Both the position numbers and the translations under genes were made by a program. This document shows, in pieces, positions 30,332-40,541 of a DNA stretch of 64,000 bases; within the stretch, counting starts at the first letter, position 1; each line of letters begins with the position of its first letter. This DNA comes from Brevundimonas sp. MF30-B (GTDB lineage Bacteria; Pseudomonadota; Alphaproteobacteria; Caulobacterales; Caulobacteraceae). The stretch spans positions 840,001 to 904,000 of the forward strand of contig NZ_CP038440.1 of the NCBI RefSeq assembly GCF_004683885.1, in the 5' to 3' direction. The notes beneath the pieces were generated by a model. That model did not search any database, was not told the origin of the DNA, and saw only the letters and a list, made by a program, of their open reading frames with translations.

Positions 30332-31232
30332 AAACCGCCGTTGCTGCAGATGGCTCGCCGCCGCAGCCGCCCTTCTTTCCACGTGGGGTCTGAGCGGACC
30401 TGCGGCGGCTTGCGACCTCGTCCTGGCTCAGGCGCCGGAACCTGTGCGCATCGCTTACAATCCGTTCGCGCCGGATGGAGCCGCGCCGGCGGCGTTGGAC
30501 CTGCTGTTTCAGAACCGCTCCGACGCCGTCTGCGACCTTCGGCTCGCGCTCACCGACGCCGCAGGGCTTGAGGTTGGACAGCTGACCCTGGCCGGGGTCG
30601 AGGTCGAGTTCCGCGCCCGCGAGTCATCGGGACTGGTTGAGGCGCCGACTCAGCGAGGAGTATTCCACCTGTCTGTCGCCGGCGGATCGACGGGGCGGGC
30701 TCAGCTGAACGCGGTGGTGCTGAACGACGCGGTCGCCGAGGCGGGCGTGTACGAGGTCGAGCTGACGCTGTTGGTAAGAGACGCGGCCGGCCGTTCTCTG
30801 CTGGCGCCCGTTCCCCTGCGCGTGGCCCTTGTCTCAACGCCGCGTGCGCAGCTGAGCCTGGCCGGCGCCGCCGGAGCTTTCGGGTCGGGCTCCAGCGTGG
30901 AGGTCGTGGATTTCGGCGAGGCGGCGACCGGCGCAACCCGCCGCATATTCGTTCAGCTTAGAGCCAATGCGCCATCCAGCCTGATCATCTCATCCCAGCA
31001 CCGCGGTGTCCTGAAACGCGTCGAGCCCTTGGAGGGCGCCCCCAGTCTGGCCTACCGCCTGGAGGTGGACGGGCAGGTCGTCGATCTCGCCACCCGCTGG
31101 TCCCGTCCAGTCGACCCGCCACGCGACAAGTCCGGTTTGTCCCTGCCCATGATCTTCACCCTGGGCGAGGTGAGGGGGCCCGCGGCGGGGCGCTACGAAG
31201 ATGTGCTTACGATCGATATCTCACCAGATTAA
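30294..31232 (+). CDS. Fimbrial tip-like subunit (spore coat U-type)
   Basis: 312 residues. Signal sequence about 1-40 (ends GPAAAC). The body has two Ig-like beta-rich halves, about 40-180 and 190-310, the second ending GRYEDVLTIDISPD like SCPU domains. Archaic chaperone-usher operons usually end with such a two-domain adhesin. It overlaps the usher by 38 bp, so it is translationally coupled. The adhesion target is unknown. Confidence 0.75.
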   Translation: MSAKSWPARRAPENRRCCRWLAAAAALLSTWGLSGPAAACDLVLAQAPEPVRIAYNPFAPDGAAPAALDLLFQNRSDAVCDLRLALTDAAGLEVGQLTLAGVEVEFRARESSGLVEAPTQRGVFHLSVAGGSTGRAQLNAVVLNDAVAEAGVYEVELTLLVRDAAGRSLLAPVPLRVALVSTPRAQLSLAGAAGAFGSGSSVEVVDFGEAATGATRRIFVQLRANAPSSLIISSQHRGVLKRVEPLEGAPSLAYRLEVDGQVVDLATRWSRPVDPPRDKSGLSLPMIFTLGEVRGPAAGRYEDVLTIDISPD

Positions 31233-31539
31233 CCTTTGTTAACTTTGTGGATAGCAAGATCATGACTGTGGATCATGGAAATATATTTATATAAACTTCA
31301 AGAACGCAAGCTCTCGATTTTGGCTCCGGTTATCTATTCAATCATAGTACTCGAGTTATTGATAAGATATCGCGTGTCATAAACGCGTAGAAGGAAGTTC
31401 AAAAACTTTCATTTTCCAGGAAGCCATCTTGAATTCGCTCTTACATTGAGGAATGGTGATCGACGGTTTCAGACGGTCGGCAGATCGCGCTCGAAACCTT
31501 CAAAGAACCGCTCGGGCTGAGCGGTGAGGAGCTGGGGCC
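31233..31539. other. AT-rich intergenic region before the LuxR-type regulator
   Basis: About 300 bp without a gene. The first 200 bp are strikingly AT-rich for this genome (for example ATATATTTATATAA near 31282) and include TTAACCTTTGTTAAC at 31230-31244, one base short of the CtrA consensus TTAA-N7-TTAA. It probably holds the regulator's promoter. No terminator with a clear stem and T tract is visible after the fimbrial genes. Confidence 0.6.
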
Positions 31540-32220
31540 ATGACGGTTTATGAGCTCAAGGAGTCCGCCACGGACGAGGCGAGGCGGCGGCGCCTTTTGA
31601 AGCCTATCGGCATATGGTCGGCTGGACGCAGATCCAACGCCGAGGTCGTTTCGGATGTCTGCGAGGGGGCAGACAGTCTCGAAACCTGGGCCTGGTTTGA
31701 GCATGACTGCGTGGCGCGGTTCGTCCTGGACCGCGACGGGCGAGTGCTGCGCGCCAACGGCAAGGGGCGCGAACTGACCGACGCCGGACTGGTGGGCGCG
31801 GGCGGCGTGTTTGTGCGCCCAGGTCATCGAAACCGTCCCGACCTGGACGTCCTTATGGCGCGCCTCGCCGACGGGGTGCAGTCTCACGGCCGCCTTTTGT
31901 TCAGGGCCGGCGACGACGACTGGTGCATCCTGAAATTGCTGGTGGCGCCGGAAACGCCGGACCGGGTCTTCGCCGCCCTATGTCCCATAAAGCCGATCCC
32001 TGCAGAGCGTATCGAAATGCTCCGCGCCGTCTTTGGCCTGACCCGATCGGAGACCTCGGTCCTGGTCCACCTCACGTCGGGCGAGGCCCCGAAGGAGATC
32101 GGTCGCCAACTCGACATGTCGGTCCACACCGTGCGCGCTCACCTGAGGTCGCTCTGCATGCGGATGGGGGTCAAGGGGATAAACGGCGCGCTCAGACTCA
32201 GCTTCCAACTGACGACTTGA
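31540..32220 (+). CDS. LuxR-type helix-turn-helix regulator
   Basis: 226 residues. The C-terminal LuxR domain, about residues 165-220, has LTRSETSVLVHLTSGEAPKEIGRQLDMSVHTVRAHLRSLCMRMG, with the conserved helix-turn-helix. The N-terminal part contains a PAS-like strand-helix (RFVLDRDGRVLRANGKGREL) but no receiver domain or acyl-HSL motif. It follows the fimbrial operon on the same strand after an AT-rich leader, so control of fimbriae is plausible but unproven. GAGGAG lies 9 bases before the ATG. Confidence 0.85.
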   Translation: MTVYELKESATDEARRRRLLKPIGIWSAGRRSNAEVVSDVCEGADSLETWAWFEHDCVARFVLDRDGRVLRANGKGRELTDAGLVGAGGVFVRPGHRNRPDLDVLMARLADGVQSHGRLLFRAGDDDWCILKLLVAPETPDRVFAALCPIKPIPAERIEMLRAVFGLTRSETSVLVHLTSGEAPKEIGRQLDMSVHTVRAHLRSLCMRMGVKGINGALRLSFQLTT

Positions 32221-32241
32221 CCGCTCGGGCCGCGGGCCGCG

Positions 32242-33006
32242 TCAGGAGCACAGCCGCCCGTCCTCGGCCTCCAGGTGCAGATGGTCGTCATGCAGGCGGT
32301 TGTAGTCGGGCGACAGGGTCGTGCCGAAGATGGCGCAGGCGTCGTCGCGGATGCGGAGCAGGAAGCGGGCCTCGGGCGTGTTTCCATGCCAGTCGTTGGT
32401 GATGGTGATGCGCCGCCCGTCGCTCAGACGAACGCCGGCGATGTCGATGGCGGCGGCGCGGGCGTGGGCGCTGGGCCGGCCGGTCGCGGCGCTGTTCACA
32501 TTGCGGCAGGCGTAGACGCCCATGTGGTCGATCTGATCGACGCGCGCGCCTAAAATCTCCATCGCTGCGGGCTCTACCGACTGACGCCGCCAGACGCTGA
32601 GCGCCACCGCCAGTCGGCACGTCATGACCGGCTGAGCCGGCGCCATGCGCGAGCGCACGCCATAGTCCGCGCCCAGCGTCCCGGCTCGCTCGATGCGGCA
32701 GACCTCGGTGTTGGCGCGGTCCGGCACGGGGGTGAAGGTCACCCGAGCGGCGCCCAGGACCGAGGCGCAGTCCTCGGGTCGCATGGCCGCCCGCGCCACG
32801 GCGCCGCGCGTGCCGCCATCGATGGGGGCGTCGATAGAGAACGCCGCGCCAGTCCCGACCCCCGCTCCGCTCCAGGGCGAAGGCGCCGATGACGGCGGTC
32901 CGTAGGGGCCCACGCGCGGCGCATCTGGGATCAGCCGACCGCAGCCTGCCGCGGCGAGGATGACGCCGCAGCACAGCAGGGATTTCAGGACGCGTGTTCG
33001 GCTCAT
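32242..33006 (-). CDS. Extensin-like C-terminal domain lipoprotein
   Basis: 254 residues. The N-terminus is a lipoprotein signal (LLCCGVILAAAGC). The extensin-like domain, about 70-254, has conserved Cys pairs and SVEPAAMEILGARVDQIDHMGVYACRN, SAHARAAAIDIAGVRL and DYNRLHDDHLHLE; the Asp and His residues resemble metal-dependent peptidase-like families. Function in the envelope unknown. The ATG at 33006 has AGGGA with six-base spacing; the ATG at 33012 is too close to it. Confidence 0.85.
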   Translation of the reverse strand: MSRTRVLKSLLCCGVILAAAGCGRLIPDAPRVGPYGPPSSAPSPWSGAGVGTGAAFSIDAPIDGGTRGAVARAAMRPEDCASVLGAARVTFTPVPDRANTEVCRIERAGTLGADYGVRSRMAPAQPVMTCRLAVALSVWRRQSVEPAAMEILGARVDQIDHMGVYACRNVNSAATGRPSAHARAAAIDIAGVRLSDGRRITITNDWHGNTPEARFLLRIRDDACAIFGTTLSPDYNRLHDDHLHLEAEDGRLCS

Positions 33007-33097
33007 CGTCATTCCCTAGCCGGATTCTTGCGACGCGCGCCTAGCGAATGTGTCGCAGTTACAAAGCCGAGCTTCGGCCCTAGACGTCCGCGCGTTT

Positions 33098-33120
33098 GAT
33101 AGCCGTTCGCATTCGCATTC
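33098..33120. promoter_or_regulatory. Possible Fur-box-like site before the TonB receptor
   Basis: GATAGCCGTTCGCATTCGCATTC contains repeated CGCATT units; the reverse strand reads GAATGCGAATGCGAAC, similar to Fur-type hexamer repeats. It lies 15-37 bp before the receptor start. Confidence 0.3.
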
Positions 33121-33134
33121 ACCGAAGGTTCCTG

Positions 33135-35393
33135 ATGTCTCTCCGCCCGTCTGCCGCCCTCTTGTCGGCCGTCTTGTGCTCGGCCGCCCCTGCCGCCCTG
33201 GCGAGCACGGATGTGGTGATGACCAATCCCGACAGCCCGCAGGTTGTCGAATCCATCGTCGTAGTGGGCTCGCGCGAAGCCGCGCGACGTGCCGGCGGAT
33301 CCGCAGCCTTCATCGACACCACCGAGCTGAGGGTGTTCGACAACGCCGACGTCAACCGCGTCCTGCGCCAGGTTCCCGGCGTGGTGCTTCAGGAGGAGGA
33401 CGGCTTCGGCCTGCGTCCGAACATCGGCATCCGGGGCTCGGGCACGGACCGCAGCGGCCGCGTCGCCGTCATGGAGGACGGCGTGCTGATCGCCCCGGCC
33501 CCCTACGCCGCCCCGGCCGCCTACTATTTCCCACGGATGGCGCGCATGAGCGGCGTCGAGGTGGTGAAGGGCCCGGGCGCGATCAAATACGGCCCGCTGA
33601 CCACCGGGGGCGCGATCGGCTTTTTCTCCACGCCCATTCCCGAAGGCGAGGCGGGCGACTTCGCCGGCCGCGCCTCGATCCTGGTCGGGGACGACCGCGC
33701 GCTTCAGGCCCATGCCTGGGCCGGCGGCTGGGTCGGCGTGGGCGGTGGCTGGGAGGTCGGGGGCCTGATCGAGCTGCTGCACGAGAGCAACGACGGCTTC
33801 AAGCGACTGGACAACGGCGGCCCAACTGGCTTCGAGATCGACGACGCGGTCATCAAGCTGGGCCTGCGCGACGTCGGGGGCCGCCACGCCCTGACCTTCA
33901 AGTATCAGAACAACGGCGAACGGTCGGACGAGACCTATCTCGGCCTGACGCTGGAGGACTTCCGCGCCGACCCCTTCCGTCGCTACGCCGGCAGCCAGGT
34001 CGACGTCATGGACGTCGATCATGAGACCTTCCAGCTGACCTACGGTCTGGAGCTCACCGACCGCATCAGCCTGACCACCACCGCCTATCGCAACGAGACC
34101 AGCCGCGCCTGGTATAAGCTGAACGACGTGCGCAACGCCGCCGGCACGGGCTGGGTCGGCATCAGCGCGGTCCTGGCCGATCCGCAGACCTACGCCCCTG
34201 AGATGGCGATCCTGCGGGGCGCGCCCGGCTTCGTGAGCCCAGCCCAGGCCCTGCGCGTGCGCAACAACAACCGCGCCTATCTGGCCGAGGGCGTGCAGTC
34301 GGTCCTGACCGCCCGCTTCGACACCGGCGCGCTGGACCACACCCTCGAGGTGTCGGCCCGCTGGCACCGCGACAGCGAGGACCGCTTCCAGCGCGACGAC
34401 GTCTATCGCATGGCCGACGGCGACATGATCCTGACCACGCGCGGCGTCGACGGCGCCCAGGAAAACCGCGTGGGCGAGGCCGAGGCCTGGGCCTTCTTCG
34501 TGCGCGACACCATCCGCGTGGGCGCGCTGACTGTCACGCCCGGCCTGCGCTATGAGACCATCGATTTGACGCGCACCAACTATCCGACCAGCCCGCCCAG
34601 CCGCGCGGCCCCGGCCTCTGTGGTCGAAAGCAATGTCGATGTCTGGATTCCCGGCGTCGGCGTCACCTTCGATCTAACGCCCGAGCTGCGCCTGGTCGCC
34701 GGCGCCCACCGCGGCTTCGCCAATCCGGGGCCAGGCTCCAGCGTCGATCCCGAGACATCCTGGAACTACGAGGCCGGCGCGCGGTTCGAGCGCGACGCCC
34801 TGTCGGTCGAGGCCATCGCCTTCCTCAACGACTACGACAATTTGCTGGGGACCTGCACCGCTTCCACCGGCGGGGGCTGCGCCATCGGCGACCAGTTCTC
34901 GGCCGGCGCGGTCGAGGTGCGCGGGATCGAGGTCGCGGGCCGCTGGGACGCGGGCCGGTCGCTCGGTCTGTCGTTCGGCGCGCCTCTGTCGCTGGTCTAC
35001 ACCCTTAGCGACGGCGAGTTCGGGACCAGCTTCCAGTCCAGCTACGGCCCCTGGGGGTCGGTTCAGTCGGGCGATGAGTTGCCCTACCTGCCGCGCCACC
35101 AGCTGACCCTGAACGCCGGCGTGGATTTCGGCCGCTGGGGCGTCAACGTCTCGGCCAACCGCGTTTCGGCCGCGCGCGCGGAGGCCGGCTCGGGGGCCAT
35201 CGCCGAGGATCAGCGCATCGACGCCCGCACCCTGATCGACGCCTCCGCCCGCTTGGAGCTGACCGATCGGGTCGAGCTGTTCGGCCGCGTCAACAACCTG
35301 ACCGACGAGGTCTACAACGTCGCCTTCTCCCCCGCCGGCGCTCGCCCCGGCGCCCCGCGTCAGGTCCTGGCCGGCGTGCGCATGACCTTTTGA
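33135..35393 (+). CDS. TonB-dependent outer-membrane receptor, FecA-like
   Basis: 752 residues. Signal peptide about 1-25. The plug domain has SIVVVGSREAARRAGGSAAFID, LRQVPGVVLQEEDGFGLRPNIGIRGSG and VVKGPGAIKYGPLTTGGAIGF, closest in style to ferric-dicitrate (FecA) receptors. The beta-barrel fills the rest and ends with an aromatic residue (MTF). It imports a siderophore or other large ligand using TonB. No FecIR-type signalling extension is present. GAAGG lies 7 bases before the ATG; upstream in-frame starts lack support. Confidence 0.9.
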   Translation: MSLRPSAALLSAVLCSAAPAALASTDVVMTNPDSPQVVESIVVVGSREAARRAGGSAAFIDTTELRVFDNADVNRVLRQVPGVVLQEEDGFGLRPNIGIRGSGTDRSGRVAVMEDGVLIAPAPYAAPAAYYFPRMARMSGVEVVKGPGAIKYGPLTTGGAIGFFSTPIPEGEAGDFAGRASILVGDDRALQAHAWAGGWVGVGGGWEVGGLIELLHESNDGFKRLDNGGPTGFEIDDAVIKLGLRDVGGRHALTFKYQNNGERSDETYLGLTLEDFRADPFRRYAGSQVDVMDVDHETFQLTYGLELTDRISLTTTAYRNETSRAWYKLNDVRNAAGTGWVGISAVLADPQTYAPEMAILRGAPGFVSPAQALRVRNNNRAYLAEGVQSVLTARFDTGALDHTLEVSARWHRDSEDRFQRDDVYRMADGDMILTTRGVDGAQENRVGEAEAWAFFVRDTIRVGALTVTPGLRYETIDLTRTNYPTSPPSRAAPASVVESNVDVWIPGVGVTFDLTPELRLVAGAHRGFANPGPGSSVDPETSWNYEAGARFERDALSVEAIAFLNDYDNLLGTCTASTGGGCAIGDQFSAGAVEVRGIEVAGRWDAGRSLGLSFGAPLSLVYTLSDGEFGTSFQSSYGPWGSVQSGDELPYLPRHQLTLNAGVDFGRWGVNVSANRVSAARAEAGSGAIAEDQRIDARTLIDASARLELTDRVELFGRVNNLTDEVYNVAFSPAGARPGAPRQVLAGVRMTF

Positions 35394-35475
35394 CGGAGAC
35401 GATCTGGGCGCGCGCAACCCGCCGCCCGTTCCGCGCGCTCTGGCGAGAGGCCCTTGCTCGTCCTAGATTGTGTTC

Positions 35476-37845
<2,370 letters not shown>

Positions 37846-37851
37846 GGGAGA

Positions 37852-39120
37852 CTACATCACCTTGAACGCTGGAGCGTCGTCCGCGCGCTTGAAGCCGGTG
37901 ATGCCACCATCCTGAGACACTTTGATACCTAGGCCAAACTCCGCTAGGGCTTTTGCAGCCGCTAGGCGGCCACCGCCCGTAGAGCCGCCTTCGATTTTAA
38001 GGATCGCACCGACAGCGAGTATATCGCCCTTGTGAGAAAGAATGAGGGCACCGTCGATCGCAACAAGCTCTTGTCGAATCCTGCGATCTAAATCTTGGAA
38101 CTTACTCCCTGATATAGCGGCTTTGACTGATCTTGCTTTAACGCTCCTTCCTGTCGCTACACGGTCGTCTGCCGATACAATTTTTTTCCAAGCGTCTGAT
38201 TTTCCGATCTGGACAACACCAATACATGCTCCTGTCCTAGCAAAAGATGCATCAAGGCAGGTTTCGTATATTTTTTTTCGGATTTCTGTTTTTCTTGGCA
38301 GATTCATTTGCGTCACTACCGGTATGTGCGTCATAAAATTCCACCTTCCTGATCTTCTTGCAAAAACCATTTGGTGGTCATGATATATCAATATCTCGCC
38401 AAGCCTGTTTAAGGAGAGGGCTATCCTTCTTTCATGCTTCGTCGTCCATTCGGCCACTTGGGCTTGTCGAAGCGGGCAGTAAGAAGGGAGATCTTTCTTG
38501 AGCTCGAGCGCTTCGTGACCTAGAAGCTCCCCCTCATTCAATGTGAATGTTAGAATAGTGTCGTGGCCATTGCTGAGCACAGCGCCAAAGTCATGCTTTG
38601 CAACTGCACGCATGTCGGGACGCCGCCCTGGCTGATCAATATTGACATGCCGCAATCCAAGAGCTGCCGATACCGGCGCCCCTTCATAAAGGCGAGAACT
38701 CCAATCAGATAGCTGATCGATCGCGTTAAGGATCGTGCTTCGCCATGCCGCCTTTTTGTCTTTTGGAGCATTCGCTACCAACGCCCGAGCGATGACTCTT
38801 CGCTGAAACCCGGCAAGAAGATCATCTATATACTCCGTGCCAACGTGATCTTTTATTTCTATAAGGGCCTCAACAAAAGATTCTATTACAGTACGCTCGG
38901 GTATTCTGTCCTTTGATGACTTAACAAAGGCCTGCGGTCGCGATATTACCAATCTATAATCGTCCGATGCTTCAACTTTGAATGCAATACTGCACGGACC
39001 GGTTATTGCCACCAGCTGATGGTGACGCACAGATGGCTTTGCTTTCTCCTCGATTTTCGCACCTGAGAAAAACGGCAGCAGAAAGCGGTCAGCCAAATCC
39101 CGAAGAACAAGCTCGTCCAT
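37852..39120 (-). CDS. Low-GC accessory protein with DisA_N/DAC-like C-terminus
   Basis: 422 residues. The C-terminal part resembles the diadenylate-cyclase (DisA_N) fold: DGALILSHKGDILAVGAIL (D356-G357-A358) followed by STGGGRLAAAKALAEFGLG and IKVSQDGGITGF, the order of the DGA and (G)TRHR motifs. The RHR triad is replaced by Gly-Gly-Gly-Arg, so the domain may sense a nucleotide rather than make c-di-AMP, as proposed for DACNV-type sensors. The N-terminal 300 residues are unrecognised. Codons are much more AT-rich than the flanks. Its stop lies 6 bp from the uvrB stop. A second in-frame ATG at 39147 exists. Confidence 0.7.
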   Translation of the reverse strand: MDELVLRDLADRFLLPFFSGAKIEEKAKPSVRHHQLVAITGPCSIAFKVEASDDYRLVISRPQAFVKSSKDRIPERTVIESFVEALIEIKDHVGTEYIDDLLAGFQRRVIARALVANAPKDKKAAWRSTILNAIDQLSDWSSRLYEGAPVSAALGLRHVNIDQPGRRPDMRAVAKHDFGAVLSNGHDTILTFTLNEGELLGHEALELKKDLPSYCPLRQAQVAEWTTKHERRIALSLNRLGEILIYHDHQMVFARRSGRWNFMTHIPVVTQMNLPRKTEIRKKIYETCLDASFARTGACIGVVQIGKSDAWKKIVSADDRVATGRSVKARSVKAAISGSKFQDLDRRIRQELVAIDGALILSHKGDILAVGAILKIEGGSTGGGRLAAAKALAEFGLGIKVSQDGGITGFKRADDAPAFKVM

Positions 39121-39148
39121 GACCCCCCCGAATCTGATTGGTGACATA

Positions 39149-39178
39149 CATATGAAACCAACGATTGTCGTAGTTCAA
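39149..39178 (-). promoter_or_regulatory. Possible promoter of the DAC-like gene
   Basis: On the minus strand TTGAAC (39173-39178) and CATATG (39149-39154) are 18 bases apart. The implied start near 39142 leaves a short leader before the ATG at 39120 and would exclude the ATG at 39147. Confidence 0.3.
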
Positions 39179-39365
39179 CTGACGGGCGCAATCGTTGGAA
39201 GACCGGCAGGGCTGTATGGCCAGCATCGCGCATTCTAAAGCTTCCGCAAGGCCTAGTCGGTGCCACGGAGCAGAGGATACATAACCATTTTGCCGTCTCG
39301 CTAGACGGTAGGCCCTGAATGACCCGCTTCCGCCAAGCCCGCCACGTGAACGAGGATGACATTCA

Positions 39366-39680
39366 ATGGAGCCCGCTCAGCTTCGCCGAGAAACAAGCGG
39401 ATTTTAAAAGGCCCGACCCAGAATGTTCGCGCACTAAGCTAAGGCTGGGTTGCGGCGCATATGTTCTGTCCGGCCTGCGGCGCGGAGCGGCTGCGGTGTT
39501 GCCGAACAGTTCGCCGGTCGGACTTCGTTTGCGCCTGCGCCGAAGAATTCGAGCTCAAGGCCAAGAAGGATGCGCTGGGGCGGTCGATCCCGGACGGCAC
39601 TCTCGGCGCGATGACGGTGCGGCTGACGGGGCGCATCAATCGCAGCCTGTTCGCCATGAGCTATGACCGGGATCACGTTG
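39366..39680 (+). pseudogene. Decayed DpnI-family methyl-directed endonuclease (5' fragment)
   Basis: Translating across frames recovers the N-terminal third of a DpnI-type enzyme. Pieces in order are LSFAEKQADFKRP, then TQNVRALS-stop-GWVAAHMFCPACG (TAA at 39440-39442 where DpnI has Glu25), then LPNSSPV in another frame, then SDFVCACAEEFELKAKK, which keeps the PD-(D/E)xK residues corresponding to DpnI D53, E64 and K66, then PDGTLGAMTVRL and SLFAMSYD. At least three frameshifts, one nonsense codon and loss of the C-terminal two thirds show it is dead. It lies beside the DAC-like gene, divergent from it. Confidence 0.75.
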
Positions 39681-39735
39681 GCGGGCCTAACCCCACGTCC
39701 GATCCTGACGCGCCGGCGCGCTATGCCTCTCCTCC

Positions 39736-40284
39736 ATGGAGTATCGCCGTCAGCCCAAGATCCGCTCTGAAGAGACCTGGCACGAGATCCGGCGGGCGTG
39801 GGAGCGGGGCGAGACGGGGGCGTCGCTGGCGCTGCGGTATGATGTGGGGCTGGCGAACCTGTGGCGGCGGCGCGCCTCGGAGGGGTGGCGCAGGCTGAGG
39901 ACGGGCGAGGAGCCGCCGGTCGAGCCGGTGGAGGGCTGGGCGCGATATGCACGGCGCCAGCGCGAGGCCTTCGACCGGCGGCTGGAGGACACGCGCGAAC
40001 TGGCGGAATGCCTGATGAAGGCGGCGCAGGACGAGCGGCTGAGCCTGGCGCCGACCTTTCACATTCCGTGGCTGTATCACTGGCGGGCGGATCATCTGGG
40101 CGCCGAGGCCGCCGCGCGGGATCGGGCGCGGGCGCGCGAGGCGGGGCATCCGTGGGCCGAGGTCTTCTGGCGCGAGGACGGCACGCTGCGGCCGCTGGAG
40201 ACGCTGGACGAGGAGATGGCGCGGCTGGAGCCCGAGGAGCTGCGCGAGGCGCTGGGCCTGCCGCCGGGGGTGGCGCTGGACTGA
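39736..40284 (+). CDS. Hypothetical protein with HTH-like N-terminus
   Basis: 182 residues, Arg/Glu-rich and GC-rich like the chromosome. The first 50 residues (EETWHEIRRAWERGETGASLALRYDVGLANLWRRRASEGW) look like a helix-turn-helix with a terminase-small-subunit or GcrA-like flavour, followed by coiled, highly charged helices. Function unknown. The ribosome binding site is weak. It starts about 55 bp after the DpnI relic. Confidence 0.65.
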   Translation: MEYRRQPKIRSEETWHEIRRAWERGETGASLALRYDVGLANLWRRRASEGWRRLRTGEEPPVEPVEGWARYARRQREAFDRRLEDTRELAECLMKAAQDERLSLAPTFHIPWLYHWRADHLGAEAAARDRARAREAGHPWAEVFWREDGTLRPLETLDEEMARLEPEELREALGLPPGVALD

Positions 40285-40541
40285 GGGCGGCGCCTGTCGG
40301 TGCGCTGCGCGCGCATCGCTCCGTCGGCATCGTCCGGCCGGTCACGTGTTTTCAGGGACTTGCCGCGCGGCCCGCGTGTCGTCGGGCGTGGTTGCCCGCC
40401 TGGGTCGGGGGTCGGGGCAGGATGACGGGGCCGGCGCCGGACCGGATTTCACACCATTCACACCATTCACACCCTGTTTTTCGGCGCAGAGCGTGAAGCG
40501 GGCCGGGGGCCGCGGGGCCGCCCTCTGATCGCGGAGGGGCG
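40285..40541. other. Intergenic region with short tandem repeats
   Basis: About 260 bp between the HTH-like gene and the GH3 gene, which converge. It is GC-rich, has no supported gene, and contains three 9-bp tandem repeats. It may be residue of a decayed mobile element, but nothing decisive is left. Confidence 0.5.
40448..40474. repeat. Three tandem 9-bp repeats
   Basis: TTCACACCA, TTCACACCA, TTCACACCC in direct succession. On the minus strand they read GGGTGTGAA and two TGGTGTGAA units, iteron-like or a remnant of a coding repeat. Confidence 0.75.

Noticed and set aside
31230..31244. CtrA binding site TTAACCTTTGTTAAC
   Set aside because: Spacer between the TTAA halves is six, not seven, so I record it only as a near match in the intergenic entry.
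39003..39362. 119-codon frame overlapping the DAC-like gene start
   Set aside because: Overlaps a better-supported gene on the same strand in another frame and has no domain.
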